From: Lolium rigidum | Taxonomy: Eukaryota; Streptophyta; Magnoliopsida; Poales; Poaceae | Direction: 5' to 3' | Length of the DNA stretch: 64,000 bases | Assembly: GCF_022539505.1 (NCBI RefSeq) | Contig: NC_061508.1 | Span: 97,195,276 to 97,259,275, forward strand | In this document: positions 11,556-22,500 of the stretch, one piece after another | How positions within the stretch are numbered: position 1 is the first letter of the stretch | Layout: each line of letters opens with the position of its first letter | Translations under genes and position numbers: made by a program | Notes under the pieces: model-generated | Databases searched by the model: none | What the model was told of the DNA's origin: nothing | What the model saw: only the letters and a program-made list of their open reading frames with translations

Positions 11556-11750
11556 TCTACCTGTGCTTCCTATGGATATGTATGGATACAGCATGATGCA
11601 TGTATAAAATATATGCTCTTTTGTGATGCTTTTTGTATGAAGTTTTGGTATAGAAAATCTGAAATACTTGCTCTGTTTCATAAATAGCCTCTTCAATGAT
11701 GAGTTGTTTAATTAGATTTGATATTATTGTCCTTGTCCTTTAATGACCAG

Positions 11751-11864
11751 GGTGGTAACCACATCATCAAGAGGATTCGTGTCAGTGTGGAGCATGTGCA
11801 GCCATCCATGGCCAGGAGTTCCAGCTGACTCGACCCTGTTGCTGCTATCTCCTTCATCCATGAG
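11751..11864 (+). pseudogene. Captured exon fragment resembling ribosomal protein L21 (eL21)
   Basis: After the acceptor-like ATGACCAG the frame reads GGNHIIKRIRVSVEHVQPS. This matches the well-known eL21 segment around GNRIIxKRIHVRxEHVQPS, with one residue missing and a few substitutions. The frame then degenerates and meets TGA at 11826. The fragment ends at a donor-like GAG|GTGAGC. In its family this protein is a large-subunit ribosomal component; here it is a transposon-captured remnant and not functional. Confidence 0.75.
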
Positions 11865-12205
11865 GTGAGCACATCTACAGGAATTCTGCAGTTGAAGTTT
11901 AGAAATATAGAATACTCATGCAGAAATGTGACTGTTTTGAATATGAACCAAGTATCACAATTTTCTTTGGCTGCTTGTTGCCTGCTAATGCTAACATGTC
12001 TAGTGTAGCTGGGCTTGTCTGTAGGCATAGTGTGGTTTCTGATTGCCGCGGGATGTGCTGCTTTCTATGGGCTATAGTTTTATGTTTGTATGCTTTGATT
12101 GCTACCGCTTCTCCTTCTGCGGGATTAGGAGCAGCTCATTATTGTTTTGTTTTATTCTTAGCAGCTATATTGAGAATAACATGTGGCTTTCTCTCTCTTA
12201 TGCAG

Positions 12206-12333
12206 GAGTTCTATGGCAAAAAAATCAAAGAATTTTGTTACTTCTGGAGGTGTTGGCCTAGTTCTGGGAACTAGTTCTATGTTGGAATTGTTTCGGGAGC
12301 TAGTGATCGTATATTCTGGGGAACTGTGAATCT
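12206..12333 (+). other. Probable last exon-like segment of the captured gene
   Basis: It follows a strong polypyrimidine/acceptor stretch (CTCTCTCTTATGCAG) and continues as low-complexity sequence into the tandem repeat. The short frame FYGKKIKEFCYFW matches no family I know. Confidence 0.35.
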
Positions 12334-12480
12334 GTTATTTGATATGTGCTTAGACAATTTGTTGTTATTTGATAAGTACTGAGACAATTTACGGTTATTT
12401 TGATAAATGCTGAGAAAATTTATCGTTATTTGATGTGTGCTGTGACAATTACTATTATTTGATATGTGATGTGAATCGTG
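12334..12480 (+). repeat. About 30-bp tandem repeat, five degenerate copies
   Basis: The unit is approximately GTTATTTGATATGTGCTKAG followed by ACAATTTRYS. Copies begin near 12334, 12364, 12394, 12425 and 12454. Confidence 0.85.
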
Positions 12481-12769
12481 TTGGAAAGACATGTCAAGAG
12501 GCCATGGCCCAAACATCATTCGATGGTCGCAAATAATTGGGCTGTGAAAAGGCAAGACTTGAAAAGAAAATGGACTGTAAAATGGCCCAAGATGAAAATT
12601 GGTAGTAAAATGGATGTGGCCCAGAAATTAAAAAGGCCATACGTTTTGGCTTGGCCCAATAAACTGAAGATTTCAGAAGAGATAAATGGGCTGGAATTTT
12701 GGCTTGGCCCATGTAGACGATAGAAATGGATTGGGCTGATTTTAATCCACAACCAATTGGTTTTGTCAT

Positions 12770-13020
12770 AGATTTGCCACGTGGGATTTGCCACGTTGGA
12801 TCTGACGTGGACACGCCAGATTGCCATCGACCAAAATTTTGGTCATGGATTCTTTGACCAACAAATTTGGTCGTAGTCCTCGACGACCATTTAAAAAAAA
12901 GGTCGTTGTGCTCCGTCAGTGACGCTCAACTGGCGACCAACAATTATTGGTCACTGCGTGGTCATAGATGGCGCACAATGACCTTCCAGTGACCAATATG
13001 GAGGGTCGCAAGTCACCATA
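12770..13020. repeat. Right subterminal repeats of the CACTA element
   Basis: Dense GGTC/GACC motifs (TTTGGTCATGG, TTTGACCAACAA, TTTGGTCGTAG, CGACCATTT, AAAGGTCGTTG, GACCAACAATTATTGGTC) run up to the right terminus, mirroring the left end. Confidence 0.8.
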
Positions 13021-13035
13021 TTTCTTGTAGTGTCA

Positions 13036-14890
13036 CCGAGGGTATCCGGAGATGCTCTAGGTAAATTCCAGGCGGAATTGGCTTTCTGCCGGATCCGAGC
13101 TTGGATAGCATGTCTGCCGCTGTATTGTCGTCTCTTCGACGTACTTGACTTCGTATCCGAGGAAGCTCTTGGCGATCTCGTCAACTTCGTCTCCGTAGGC
13201 CGCCATGACGGAATTTCCGGCGTTCCAGTGTTCCGGCTACTTGCTCTGTGCCACCGGGTCGGAATCTCCGCAACAAATGATGTGCTTGATCCCTATTTCC
13301 TTAGCGATGCGCGATCCGTGTAGTAGAGCCTCGTATTCCGCCATGTTATTTGTAGCTTCGAAGTGGATCTCGCGAACATACCGCAGTTCTTCTCCAGTAG
13401 GGGACTTCAGTGGTGACTCCGGCTCCCGAGCCTTGATGCTGCTTGGATCCGTCGAAGTGCATGACCCATGTTTCCGGTTCCGGCTCCGGACTTGCATCCG
13501 GAGCTTCCGTCCAATCCGCAACGAAATCTGCCAGGACTTGGGATTTTACCGCGAGTCCTTGGCTTGTAGGCGATGTCGAAGGCGGATAATTCAATGCCCC
13601 ATTTAGCTGTCCGTCCCGTTGCGTCGGCGTTGTTGAGAATTGTTGACGGAGGAGCTTTGCTCACAACTCATTATCGGGTGCTCTTGGAAGTAGTGTCTCA
13701 GCTTCCGGCTGCCTAGGAAAACTCCATAAGCTAGCTTCGAAAGTGAGGGTATCTTTGCTTTGACTCCGTCAGCACCTCGCTTATGTAGTAGACAGGTCTT
13801 TGGACGTCATATTCATGACCTTCCTCCTTTCGCTCCACCACGATGACGAGGCTGATGACTTTGTTGGTAGCCGCCAGATAAAAGAGCATTGGCTCTGACT
13901 CTGCTGGGGCTGCCAGGATAGGTGGGGAGGTAAGTATTTCCTTCAACCCTCGAAGAGCTGCGTCGACTGCATCGTCCCGCACAAATTTGTCTATTTTCTT
14001 CAAGCAACTTGTACAGTAGGTAGCGCCTTCTCGCCAAGACGGCTAACAAACCTACCGATTGCTGCGACACAACCGGTTAGTCGTTGCACATCTTTGAGAC
14101 AAGTTGGCCGTTTGATACACAGGATTGCCTTGATCTTTTCCGGGTTAACCTCAATGCCTCCGTGAGAGACTATGAAGCCAAGGAGTTTTCCCAGCCGGCA
14201 CGCCAAAGACGCACTTCGACGGATTCAACATCATCTTGTACCGGCGGAGATTCTCGAAGGTTTCGTGAGGTCGCCGATCAAGTCGGATCCTTTCCGGGTC
14301 ATGACCGCGATGTCGTCGACGTAGGCGTGCACGTTCCGGCCAATTTGGTCCTTCGAGCATCGCCGCATCGTACGTTGGTAGGTGGCACCTGCGTTTTTCA
14401 AACCAAAAGGCATAGTAACATAGCAGTAAGTGCCAAACGGGGTGATGAATGAAGTCGCCTTTTGGTCGGATTCCTTCATCCGGATCTGATGGTACCCGGA
14501 ATACGCATCAAGAAAACACAGAAGTTCCGCCCCCGCCGTCGAATCAATGACTTGGTCAATGCGCGGCAGGGGAACGGATCCTTCGGGCAATGTTTGTTCA
14601 AGCCGGAGTAATCGATGCACATTCTTAGTATTTCAGTGTTCTTTTTGGGTACAAGGACGGGATTCGCGACCCAATCGGTGTGGATGACTTCTATTACAAA
14701 ACCTGCTTCTAGTAACTTTGCTAATTCCATTCCTATGGCGCGGCGTCTTATCTCCAAAGCGTCGCATAGCTTGCTTCACCGGTTTAGCCCCCGGATTTAT
14801 GTTGAGGTAGTGCTCGGCGAGTTCCCTAGGTACTCCGGACATGTCGAAGGTTGCCATGCGAAGATATCCATGTTAGCGCGGAGGAACTCG
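13036..14890 (-). pseudogene. Gypsy reverse transcriptase and RNase H region
   Basis: On the minus strand: an RT start with EAGFVIEVIHTDWVANPVLV; palm motifs FLDAYSGYHQIRM and PFGLKNAGATYQR; the catalytic YVDDI at about 14309-14323; the connection/RNase H region with APAESEPM and RPVYYISEVL; then an RNase H-like fold with WVMHFDGSK and HFEATNNMAEYEALLHG. The presence of both RNase H-like segments points to Tat elements. The enzyme copies element RNA into DNA in cytoplasmic particles. Frames break repeatedly; at 13552-13555 CGAG stands where CAG would restore the expected frame. The domain is cut off by the CACTA at 13032. Confidence 0.9.
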
Positions 14891-15640
14891 ACGAGCGCGC
14901 TTTCCTATTTGGGGTCCATGTTGGCTCCGATCGAGACTTGCTTGCTAGGGTCATCTTCCTTGAAGCCGACTTTCTTGGTCTCAATCGCGGCCCCGAAGGA
15001 GTTTTTCTGTTCGGAGATCTGCTTCTTGGTGGTTTGCATCTCAGTCGGATCCACCGCGGCCCTGTAGCCTTTCAGCTCTTCTCCGGATATGACAGACTCT
15101 GCGAAGGCGGCTTCGCCCAACTCGCACTCATGAGCCTTCTTGTAGTCTCCGGTTATGGTGATCATACCATTAGGACCCGACATCTTGAGCTTGTTGTAAA
15201 TATAGCATGCTCTTGCGTGGAACTTGTGGTAGGTGGGCCTCGCCGAAGATGACGTGGTAGGAGCTCTTGAAGGGCACAACTTCAAACGTGATCTTTTCTT
15301 CGCGGAAATTATGAACGTCGCCTAAAGCCACGGGAAGTGTGATGCCGCCGAGGGAGTTCGCCTTCTTACCCGAACCACGCCGTGAAACTCGCTGGTGCCG
15401 TGTTTGAGCTGTTCCTTGGTGAGGTTCATCCGCTCCGCAGTCTCCGAGTACATGATGTTCAAGCTGGCTCCGCCATCCATGAGGCACTTGGAGAAGTCAT
15501 ACCCGTCTATGCGGGGACTCACAACCAAAGCGTAGTATTCTTTTGGCACAATGGCGGGATGATCTTCCTCGTCAAATGTGCACGGAACTTCCGACCACCC
15601 GACATACCGCGGCACAGCCGGAACCGTGGCGTTCAGGATC
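14891..15640 (-). pseudogene. Gypsy protease region
   Basis: The frame around 15500-15430 contains CLMDGGASLNIMY, an aspartic-protease active-site motif in the D-G-G-A form seen in some plant gypsy elements. Downstream parts (KSSYHVIFG, then a lysine-rich linker before RT) are in shifted frames. The enzyme would process the Gag-Pol polyprotein. Confidence 0.8.
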
Positions 15641-18060
15641 CGGGTAGCTGATTTTGTAGCGCGGATCGTGGGGGTTCCGAGGAAGGTGTGGTAAGCCCCC
15701 ACGCTCTTTTTCTCGAAGGGGTTGGATTTACTCGCGGATCCGGCTTTGGGATCCGGCGAGTTATCGTCCTCGTCCATCGCCTCGGAACCTGTCCTCCTCC
15801 TTGTCCTTGTTCTTGCCCTTGCCTCCTTTGCCGCGTGGGCGGTGCTTCCGGGCTCGCTTGTATCCTCGCCTCCGGGTCGTTCTTGAGGTCGTTGACCCAC
15901 TTGCGCTGCGGTTGGTGTGAGTGGACTTCCCCGTTGCCGGATCCAAGTGGGCCAGTGCAGGGCATGTCTCTGTACTCCTCGTATGTTTGCGGAGCGCGGG
16001 ATCCGCCAGCCAGCTGACCTCGGAGGTATGCCGCCGACCCCCGCCAGCTCCGCCTTCCACGGCCGCGTCCTCTTCCGCCTCCTGAGCCTCCGCGTTGGAA
16101 AGCCATGGCGACCATGTCGGATCCGCCGCTCTTCTGGTCATCAGGGTTTTTGCGTTTGTGGCCGCTGTTGCTACCGTTATCACGGTTCTTCTTTTGTTGG
16201 TGCAGGGGGATTGCTGTAGCTGCGAGATCACCGCCTGCGTCGTCATCGGCGGCAGCAGTGATCACCGGCAATGGAGATCATTTCGTCCAAAGTCGATTGT
16301 TGGCGTTAGCTAAACATGTGAGCTTATGCCTCAGCAATCCTCCTCTCTGCAGTCCACCAATGAAGGCGTACATGGCAAGTGGTGTGGTCGACGTTCTCGC
16401 ACTCGTTCCTCGCATGCCAACCATCGTGTGAGGAAGTTTCTTGAGGTTTCTCCCTTCTTCTCCGGATACAAGCTTGTAAGTCGCTTGTCGTGGCAGGTCT
16501 TTTGTAGGTGCCTCCGAGTGTTTCTCAAAGCGGTCTTCGTGTCGAACCAGCAAAAGATGGAGTTTTTCTCGAGGTCGCTGAGCCAGATCCGGGCTGGTCC
16601 TACAAGGTACAGTTGGAGCATGCGGCAGGCGATATTAGGGGTTCCTCCGGCGAAGGTTACTGCATTGTAGTAATCCTCAATCCAGGTATCCGGCCTTTCG
16701 GTGCCATCATAATGCTTCAGTGTTTCCGGTAGCTTGAGGGAGCTCCTTGGCTTTGGTTCCTCTCGAATCATCCCGCCAAAGCATTTTGGTCCGATGTAGT
16801 CGGTCTCAGTATTCGTTGAGGCATTCCGCGCGTCGCGCGAGCCGTGACTGGGGACCGTGAGCGAGAGCGAGATCTCCGGCCACCGCCTCCGCCTCCACCT
16901 CCGCCGCCACCGCTAGGTGGTGGTGAGGGAGACCTGCGAGGGGGCCGATCCGACCTTCTCGCTTCCGCCGCAGACTCTCCCCGGCCCTCCCGGTGCCGGC
17001 TCCGGCTCCCGTGGCTTCCTTCGCCATGACGCCGGCTGCCCCTGGTCGTTCCGGCTCCGGCGGGGTTCCGGTCGCGCTCCTCATTCCGGCTCCTCCTAGG
17101 CTCGGGCTCACGATCATTGTTCTCGATTCCGGCGAGGCTCCGGCGTGCGCTCCCTGCTCCGGTTTCCGGAAGGCATCACGATGTCGCGGATAATAATTCC
17201 ACCATGCCCTTGAGGCCTGGTGTTTCCGGCTGGACTGCGACGACGAGGAGGACGCGGGTAACCATTAGGCGGAGGAGAGGCGTTGCGGTACTTGTATCGT
17301 CCGGAGTACATTGCATCCTTTCCCTTTCTCGGATCTGACGGAGGCGTCTTTGATGGTACGGGGATCGGATTTGGGTGTTCCCTGGCTCTCCTTCGCGTTC
17401 CGAGGATCCGGTTCGCGACTCGTCATCTCGATGGCGATCGTTGCGGCGTCCTTCCGCGCAGTGGAGACGCAATGCTCCGGGTTGGATTCCAACTTGCGCG
17501 AAGTATCCGCCTTGCTCGCTCGTTTAACCGCCGAAGCGACGAGCGTGCGCAAGTAGTTGATGTCAACCTCCTCGTCACTTTTCTTCAGAATTTCTGCAGC
17601 TCTTGCCGGATTGTCCTTCGGGGTAGCGAGCGGCTGCTGTTCGGCCAGGGGTTGCGAAGTTGATCCCGCGGGGAGGGATTGCTTCTCCGACGATTCTATC
17701 AGCCTCCGCCCGTGCATAGGTCATTTTCACCTCCCACTCGCTCTCATACTCTTGACTTGCTCGAGCGTTGCGGTGACTTCGCGATCCTCGTCTCTCAAAG
17801 CGATCCATGATCAGGGCAGCTTCTTCCCTCTCATCCAATATAGCAACTGCGGTGTTGGCAAACTTTTTGGTCGTGGCCAGCATCTCCTTTCTGGTGGCCT
17901 CTAGGGCCTCCGGATCTGCGGCATCGCCAGGAGTTATTGGCTTGTTGAGGACGTCTGACTTTGCGACCAAATCCATGCGTGCTTGTGCAACTATCTCTTC
18001 AGGCGACAGGAGGCTCTCCGAGGAAGGATCCCTACGGGGCCGTTCCCGCGACATCGGAGA
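15641..18060 (-). pseudogene. Gypsy gag region
   Basis: The minus frame opens near 18054 (MSRERPRRDPSSES) with an Ala/Glu/Arg-rich N-terminus. It continues through low-complexity Arg/Ser/Pro sequence into a retrotransposon gag domain (16771-16331: TLKHYDGTERPDTWIEDYY, WLSDLEKNS), then a Gly/Arg-rich tail and the linker to protease. It forms the nucleocapsid in the family. At least four frame changes are needed to read it through. Confidence 0.8.
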
Positions 18061-18837
18061 TCCATGGTGAGATGGCTGGGGGTCGGATTGGGTGTCTGCC
18101 GCTTCTGATCCGTCTTCTCCGAGCGCTGCTACTGTTGCAAGTACCTGCTTTGGCTGGGCGGAGTCGACTTCAGGCTGATCGCTGAAACCATACTCCCCTA
18201 GCTTGCGGACGAAGTCATCAGATTCCGTGGACGGGGGTCTCCGGAAATTGGGCTTAGATTTCCCAAGATTGATTCTTCAGCCGGAGTCTCGCTTCTCCGA
18301 CAGCCTCCCGCCGATCCGGAGCAGCGTTGTTTTCCGGGCCTCAACCCGCGCGGGACCAGCTCCGACTTCGTGAGGGGCGGTTCCGGCGGTATGGGCCAAG
18401 AAGTGTACGAAGTGACACCTTTGCTTCTCTAACACCCGGGAGACCCGGCGGATCCGCATTGGTCTTCCACCGTTACTTCCCGCTCGTGGGCGGATTGGGT
18501 GGGTTTTGATTTTTCCGCATCTAAGGCGGAATCTTCGCTAGGAAGTTCCAAGCGTCTCGGATCGGATCTTCGCGACCGCGTCCCGCTCGGCCAGCGGTCG
18601 CGTCGGCGCTACTTACCGCTGGGTTTCCGTCGGAATCGACGGTTTCCCCGATGAAGATGTGTATGCCGCCAACTCGGGACGATGGAGAGCTTGATGGGGT
18701 CGGTTTTAGCCGGAATCCAACACTCATCCGGAGGGACGATCGGCAGATTTCCGGCGTAAAGGACACGCCCCACAGCGATGGTGTCGTCGTAGCTTCCCAT
18801 GGCGGAACCCTCCCGGCTCCGGCCTCCAGACGCCGCA
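18061..18837 (-). other. Gypsy leader between PBS and gag
   Basis: Transcribed leader in minus orientation. It is GC-rich, with many TCCGGA/GGATCC words shared with the rest of the element. No convincing protein; it may include the true gag N-terminus in a broken frame. Confidence 0.45.
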
Positions 18838-18856
18838 GGCCCCACGGTGGGCGCCA
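18838..18856 (-). promoter_or_regulatory. Gypsy primer-binding site
   Basis: The minus strand reads TGGCGCCCACCGTGGGGCC starting two bases after the LTR end, the form common in Tat-type elements. Confidence 0.85.
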
Positions 18857-18858
18857 AC

Positions 18859-19419
18859 TGTCGTTGCCTAATCGACGGTACCTCGGAGGAGGGATCCTCA
18901 CGAGGGGGAGAAGAAGTAGGGGCCATAGGGCGGAGTGCACACGGGACGGTGGTACGCGAGTTACCCAGCCTTCGGAACACCCGCACGATGACAGGGCCTA
19001 CCGCTGCTTGTCCGGAATTATCTGGGCGCTTTCGCGTTGTTACAATGAGTTGTGGTTGTGCCTCTAGGGCTCCCGGGATCCGGCTTATAAAGGCGCACGG
19101 ATCTAGGGTTTACACGGAGAGTCCTAGCCGGATTACAGATAACCTAACTATGGTACAATATCTTGCCGTGCACGTCACGGATCCGCCTTCCATACACGTC
19201 TTCCCGGATCCGGGTTCCTCATGGGCCTCCATGGATCCGGGTCACTCCTATGTCGGTGCGGATCCGGCCCGCTCGATCCTCGGGCTGGACTTCTTCCTTC
19301 ATGATCAACAGCAACTGGGCCGCCCGATGGGCCACATGCCTCATCACCGTCTGTGGGCCACCCGGGCTTGCCGGATCTAGGCACTGTCGATGGTACACCT
19401 ATGAAGTATACCCACAACA
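18859..19419 (-). mobile_element. 5' LTR of the gypsy element, 561 bp
   Basis: On the minus strand it begins TGTTGTGGGTATACTTCATA at 19419 and ends ACA at 18859, next to the PBS. The plus-strand edge after it, ATACC, is the expected target duplication. A TATA-like sequence is at 19085-19092. Confidence 0.9.
19085..19092 (-). promoter_or_regulatory. TATA box of the gypsy LTR
   Basis: CTTTATAA on the minus strand (TTATAAAG on plus), roughly 330 bp into the LTR and about 225 bp before its end; a reasonable core promoter position. Confidence 0.55.
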
Positions 19420-20730
19420 ATACCCATGTCATAACTCGTATGATGTCATTTCAACGGATCATGATGATGCTCTATTTAGTGTAAAAACGGTAGTCTCTAA
19501 AGCATAATCCACAAAAATATAATGGCATCAATATTTTATCTCATCATTCATCCAACAAGGTTTGGATACATCTCTCGGATACTCCATCATCACTATGATA
19601 CTCCAAGAAACATGAGTTGTAGAACAATTTCATAACTCTCTTAGATGTTCACTAAAACTCGTAATTCAAATATTTCCACCATGATCCAATCATAGATATT
19701 TGATTTTTCTATTACGATGATTTCCACTTCATGCTGAAATTTATTTGAATCTATTCAAATGTTTCAAACTTCTTCCTTATTGAATATATCCACACATATA
19801 TACTCAATTCATCGTTGGAAGTTTTCAGGAAGTAGAAGAATCTCCCGCACACAACTATGCCCAGTGAACCACATACATCATCATGTCTTTTTCCACTAAG
19901 TTAGTTACCCGTTCAACTCTTGGCCTATGAACGGTATTTTAGTCATTCTCTTTAGAAAAGATTTGCAAGCGTCAAACGATTCAAAAAATCAAATGACTCC
20001 AAAAATCCATTTGCATGGAGTTCCTTCATGCGTTCCTTTCTAACATGACCTAAATGGCGGTTCCACAAATAAGTGGAATTCAAATCATTTGCCTTTTAGC
20101 ATCAGTATTATGTGTGTGTGTTTCACCATTAAGATTTATAATAACTTATCCATCGTACATGGAGTAATGTCATAATTTGAACAACTCATTGTTTTCATTT
20201 GACCAGAGCAGAATAACAATTATTAAGTTCTTTATTATAAATTCTAAGGGCTAGGTAGGATGCCAACGACAAACATGATAACACTTTATTATGTTCCAGA
20301 CGTGCATTATTACCATATTCCTTATTAATCACTTAGGCCATCGTATTCTTGTATTGCGTTGTATTGTATGACATCTCATACCAACCAACCCGGTACAAAT
20401 ACCCAAGAATTTCATTATGTGACTAAACAAGGAATACATCCATAACATGTATATCATTTATATACACCTGAGCTAGACTTTCTAGTCTTTTCTTTCTTTC
20501 TGCCAATAATCTTTTGTAGTTTCTCTTTTAGCTTTCCTCATTATTCAGAAAAACACTTCAACATCAATAACTTCTAGGTTTGTTGGTCAAATACCAATAA
20601 CCTTGAGGTTCTTACTTTGAAGTTGATCATCATATGATAAGTGTTCCGGATTTCACTATTAGTAACCTTTTAATATGATGAACAAGTTCACTCATAATTT
20701 TATCCATCATATCATGACGACTTTTCGAGA

Positions 20731-20880
20731 CCATGTCTGTACATGCTAGGCTCATAAAGTTTAACCTCAGTATTCGCATGTGCAAATTTGGCTTGCACCC
20801 GTTTTATGCACACGTAGAATCTATACATTAGTATTCGAAACGACGAGTCTTAGCAACGGTGCATACTAAGGACGATCACT
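20731..20880. repeat. Internal duplication, copy 1
   Basis: It starts CCATGTCTGTACATGCTAGG and shares CATGTGCAA/CGTGTGCAA, ACCCGTT and CAACGGTGCATAC landmarks in the same order with 21566-21725. The two copies have clearly diverged. Confidence 0.8.
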
Positions 20881-21565
20881 TCATGGATATGCGAATATCG
20901 TTAGTGCCCCAATAGTTGGAGGATTGGGACGCCTTGCATCTTCAACCTTCATACATTCCCATAAAACTTATGAGTTTATGTAGTCTCACCAAATTATATT
21001 CTATCATCTTGCAATAAGGTCTTAGATATCACATATATCTCATACCTTGATTATTTCGAAAACTAAATTTTCAGCTCCTTACTTTTCAAACAGATTTGAA
21101 CTTCAAGTTTCACGGAGACAAGATAACTTTAGGTACTAATTGAAACCATACTTCTTTGAATCAACAATGTGAGGTTTACTAAAAGTTTGCAATAGGACTT
21201 AATCATTTCTTGATTCTTTAACAATACGGTACCAGTCCGTAAAGTTTATTGTCAGATTTTAACGGTATTTCTATCTCAATAACAAGACTAGCGCTTGGTA
21301 GAAAACGGATGCCAATACTACAAATTAATTCAAAATACTACTCAGACTATGTTTATGATAATTAGTTCATATTTTAATCTAATTACTAATGAACTCCCAC
21401 TTATTACAACATCCCTCATAGTTGTTAAGTGGTACACGATCCACATCCACTACACCAAAACCGATCATCACGTGAGATGATGTAGCTTTAATGGTGAAGA
21501 TCAACATGTTGATCATATCATCCATATGACTCGTGTTCAACCTTTCGGTTTCCGTTGTCTCGAGG

Positions 21566-21725
21566 CCATGTCTGTACATGCTAGGCTCGTCAAGCAAACC
21601 CAAGTATTCCGCGTGTGCAACATGGCTTACACCCGTTGTATGTGAACGTTGAGTCTATCACATCCGATCATCACGAGATGCTTCGAACCGACGAACTATA
21701 TCAACGGTGCATACGAAGGGAGAAC
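21566..21725. repeat. Internal duplication, copy 2
   Basis: Second copy of the block at 20731-20880, with the same landmark order starting CCATGTCTGTACATGCTAGG. Confidence 0.8.
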
Positions 21726-22486
21726 ACTTTATTATCTTGATATTAATGTGAGGGATCATCTTATAATGCTACCGTCGCGTTCTAAGCAAAATAAGATGCA
21801 TCAAGGATTAACATCACATGCAATTCATATGTGATATGATATGGCCCTTTAGTCTTTGCGCCTTCGATCTTCATCTCCAAAGCACGGACATGATCTCCAT
21901 CATCAACGGGCATGATCTCCATCATCGTCGGCGTAGCGTCAAGGTCCATGGTGCCGTCTTCATGGTTGTTCACCTCATGTAGCAACTATTACAACTACTT
22001 TGAAAAACTATTCAACATGAAATTTAAAGACAACCATAAGGCTCCTGTCGGTTGCCACAATACAATAATGATCATCTCATACATATTCATCATCACATTA
22101 TGGCCATATCACGTCACCAAACCCTGCAAAAACAAGTTAGACGTCTCTAATTCGGTTTGCATATTTTACGTGGTTTAGGGTTTTCGAGTAAGATCCAATC
22201 TACCTACGAACATGAACCACAACGGTGATACTAATGTTGTCAATAGAAGATTAAATTGAATCTTCACTATAGTAGGAGAGACAGACACCCGCAAAGCCTC
22301 TTATGCAATACAAGTTGCATGTCGAACGAGGAGCAAGTCTCATGAACGCGGTCATGTAAAGTTAGCCCGAGCCGCTTCATCCCACTATGCCACAAAGATG
22401 CAAAGTACTCAAACTAAAGACAACATAAGCATCAACGCCCACAAAACCATTGTGTTCTACTCGTGCAACCATCTATGCATAGACAC

Positions 22487-22499
22487 GGCTCTGATACCA
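22487..22499 (-). promoter_or_regulatory. Primer-binding site of the BARE-like element
   Basis: The minus strand reads TGGTATCAGAGCC, complementary to the 3' end of initiator methionine tRNA, directly inside the LTR. Confidence 0.9.
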
Positions 22500-22500
22500 C

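Larger units (their letters stand above)
7194..13032. mobile_element. Non-autonomous CACTA transposon with captured gene-like exons, 5839 bp
   Basis: It begins CACTACAAGAAATGTG and ends ATTTCTTGTAGTG, giving the inverted terminal CACTACAAGAAAT. It is flanked by the 3-bp duplication TCA (7191-7193 and 13033-13035). Both ends carry subterminal GGTCR/YGACC repeats typical of CACTA elements. No transposase is visible. The interior reads like a split gene on the plus strand: a GC-rich 5' block, intron-like AT-rich sequence, and several short exon-like islands bounded by AG and GT. This makes it a Pack-CACTA-like carrier. It interrupts the gypsy pol between RNase H and integrase. Confidence 0.95.
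1..19419 (-). mobile_element. Ty3/gypsy retrotransposon, Tat-like, minus strand, left end outside window
   Basis: Reading on the minus strand from 19419, the order is LTR, PBS, gag, protease, RT, RNase H, integrase, then an oppositely oriented extra ORF. The distal LTR lies beyond base 1. Two insertions interrupt it, a solo LTR (149-2627) and a CACTA element (7194-13032), so roughly 11 kb of its own sequence is present. The pol order is that of Ty3/gypsy. The RNase H-like segment with the NNMAEYEALLHG motif and the antisense extra ORF suggest the Tat lineage. The flank outside the LTR begins ATACC, the expected 5-bp target duplication, but its partner is outside the window. All ORFs are frameshifted; several of the shifts fall at CAG/CTG-like positions and may be sequencing artefacts. 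Confidence 0.9.
19420..22486 (-). other. Non-coding internal domain of the BARE-like element
   Basis: AT-rich, with stop codons in all frames. It contains a diverged internal duplication (20731-20880 and 21566-21725) but no enzyme motif. The segment next to the PBS (about 21500-22486) is the better preserved part and resembles common Triticeae non-autonomous Copia sequence. Confidence 0.7.

Noticed and set aside
15322..16771. Plus-strand ORFs of 60-150 codons opposite gypsy gag and protease
   Set aside because: Shadows of GC-rich minus-strand coding sequence; no domain similarity.
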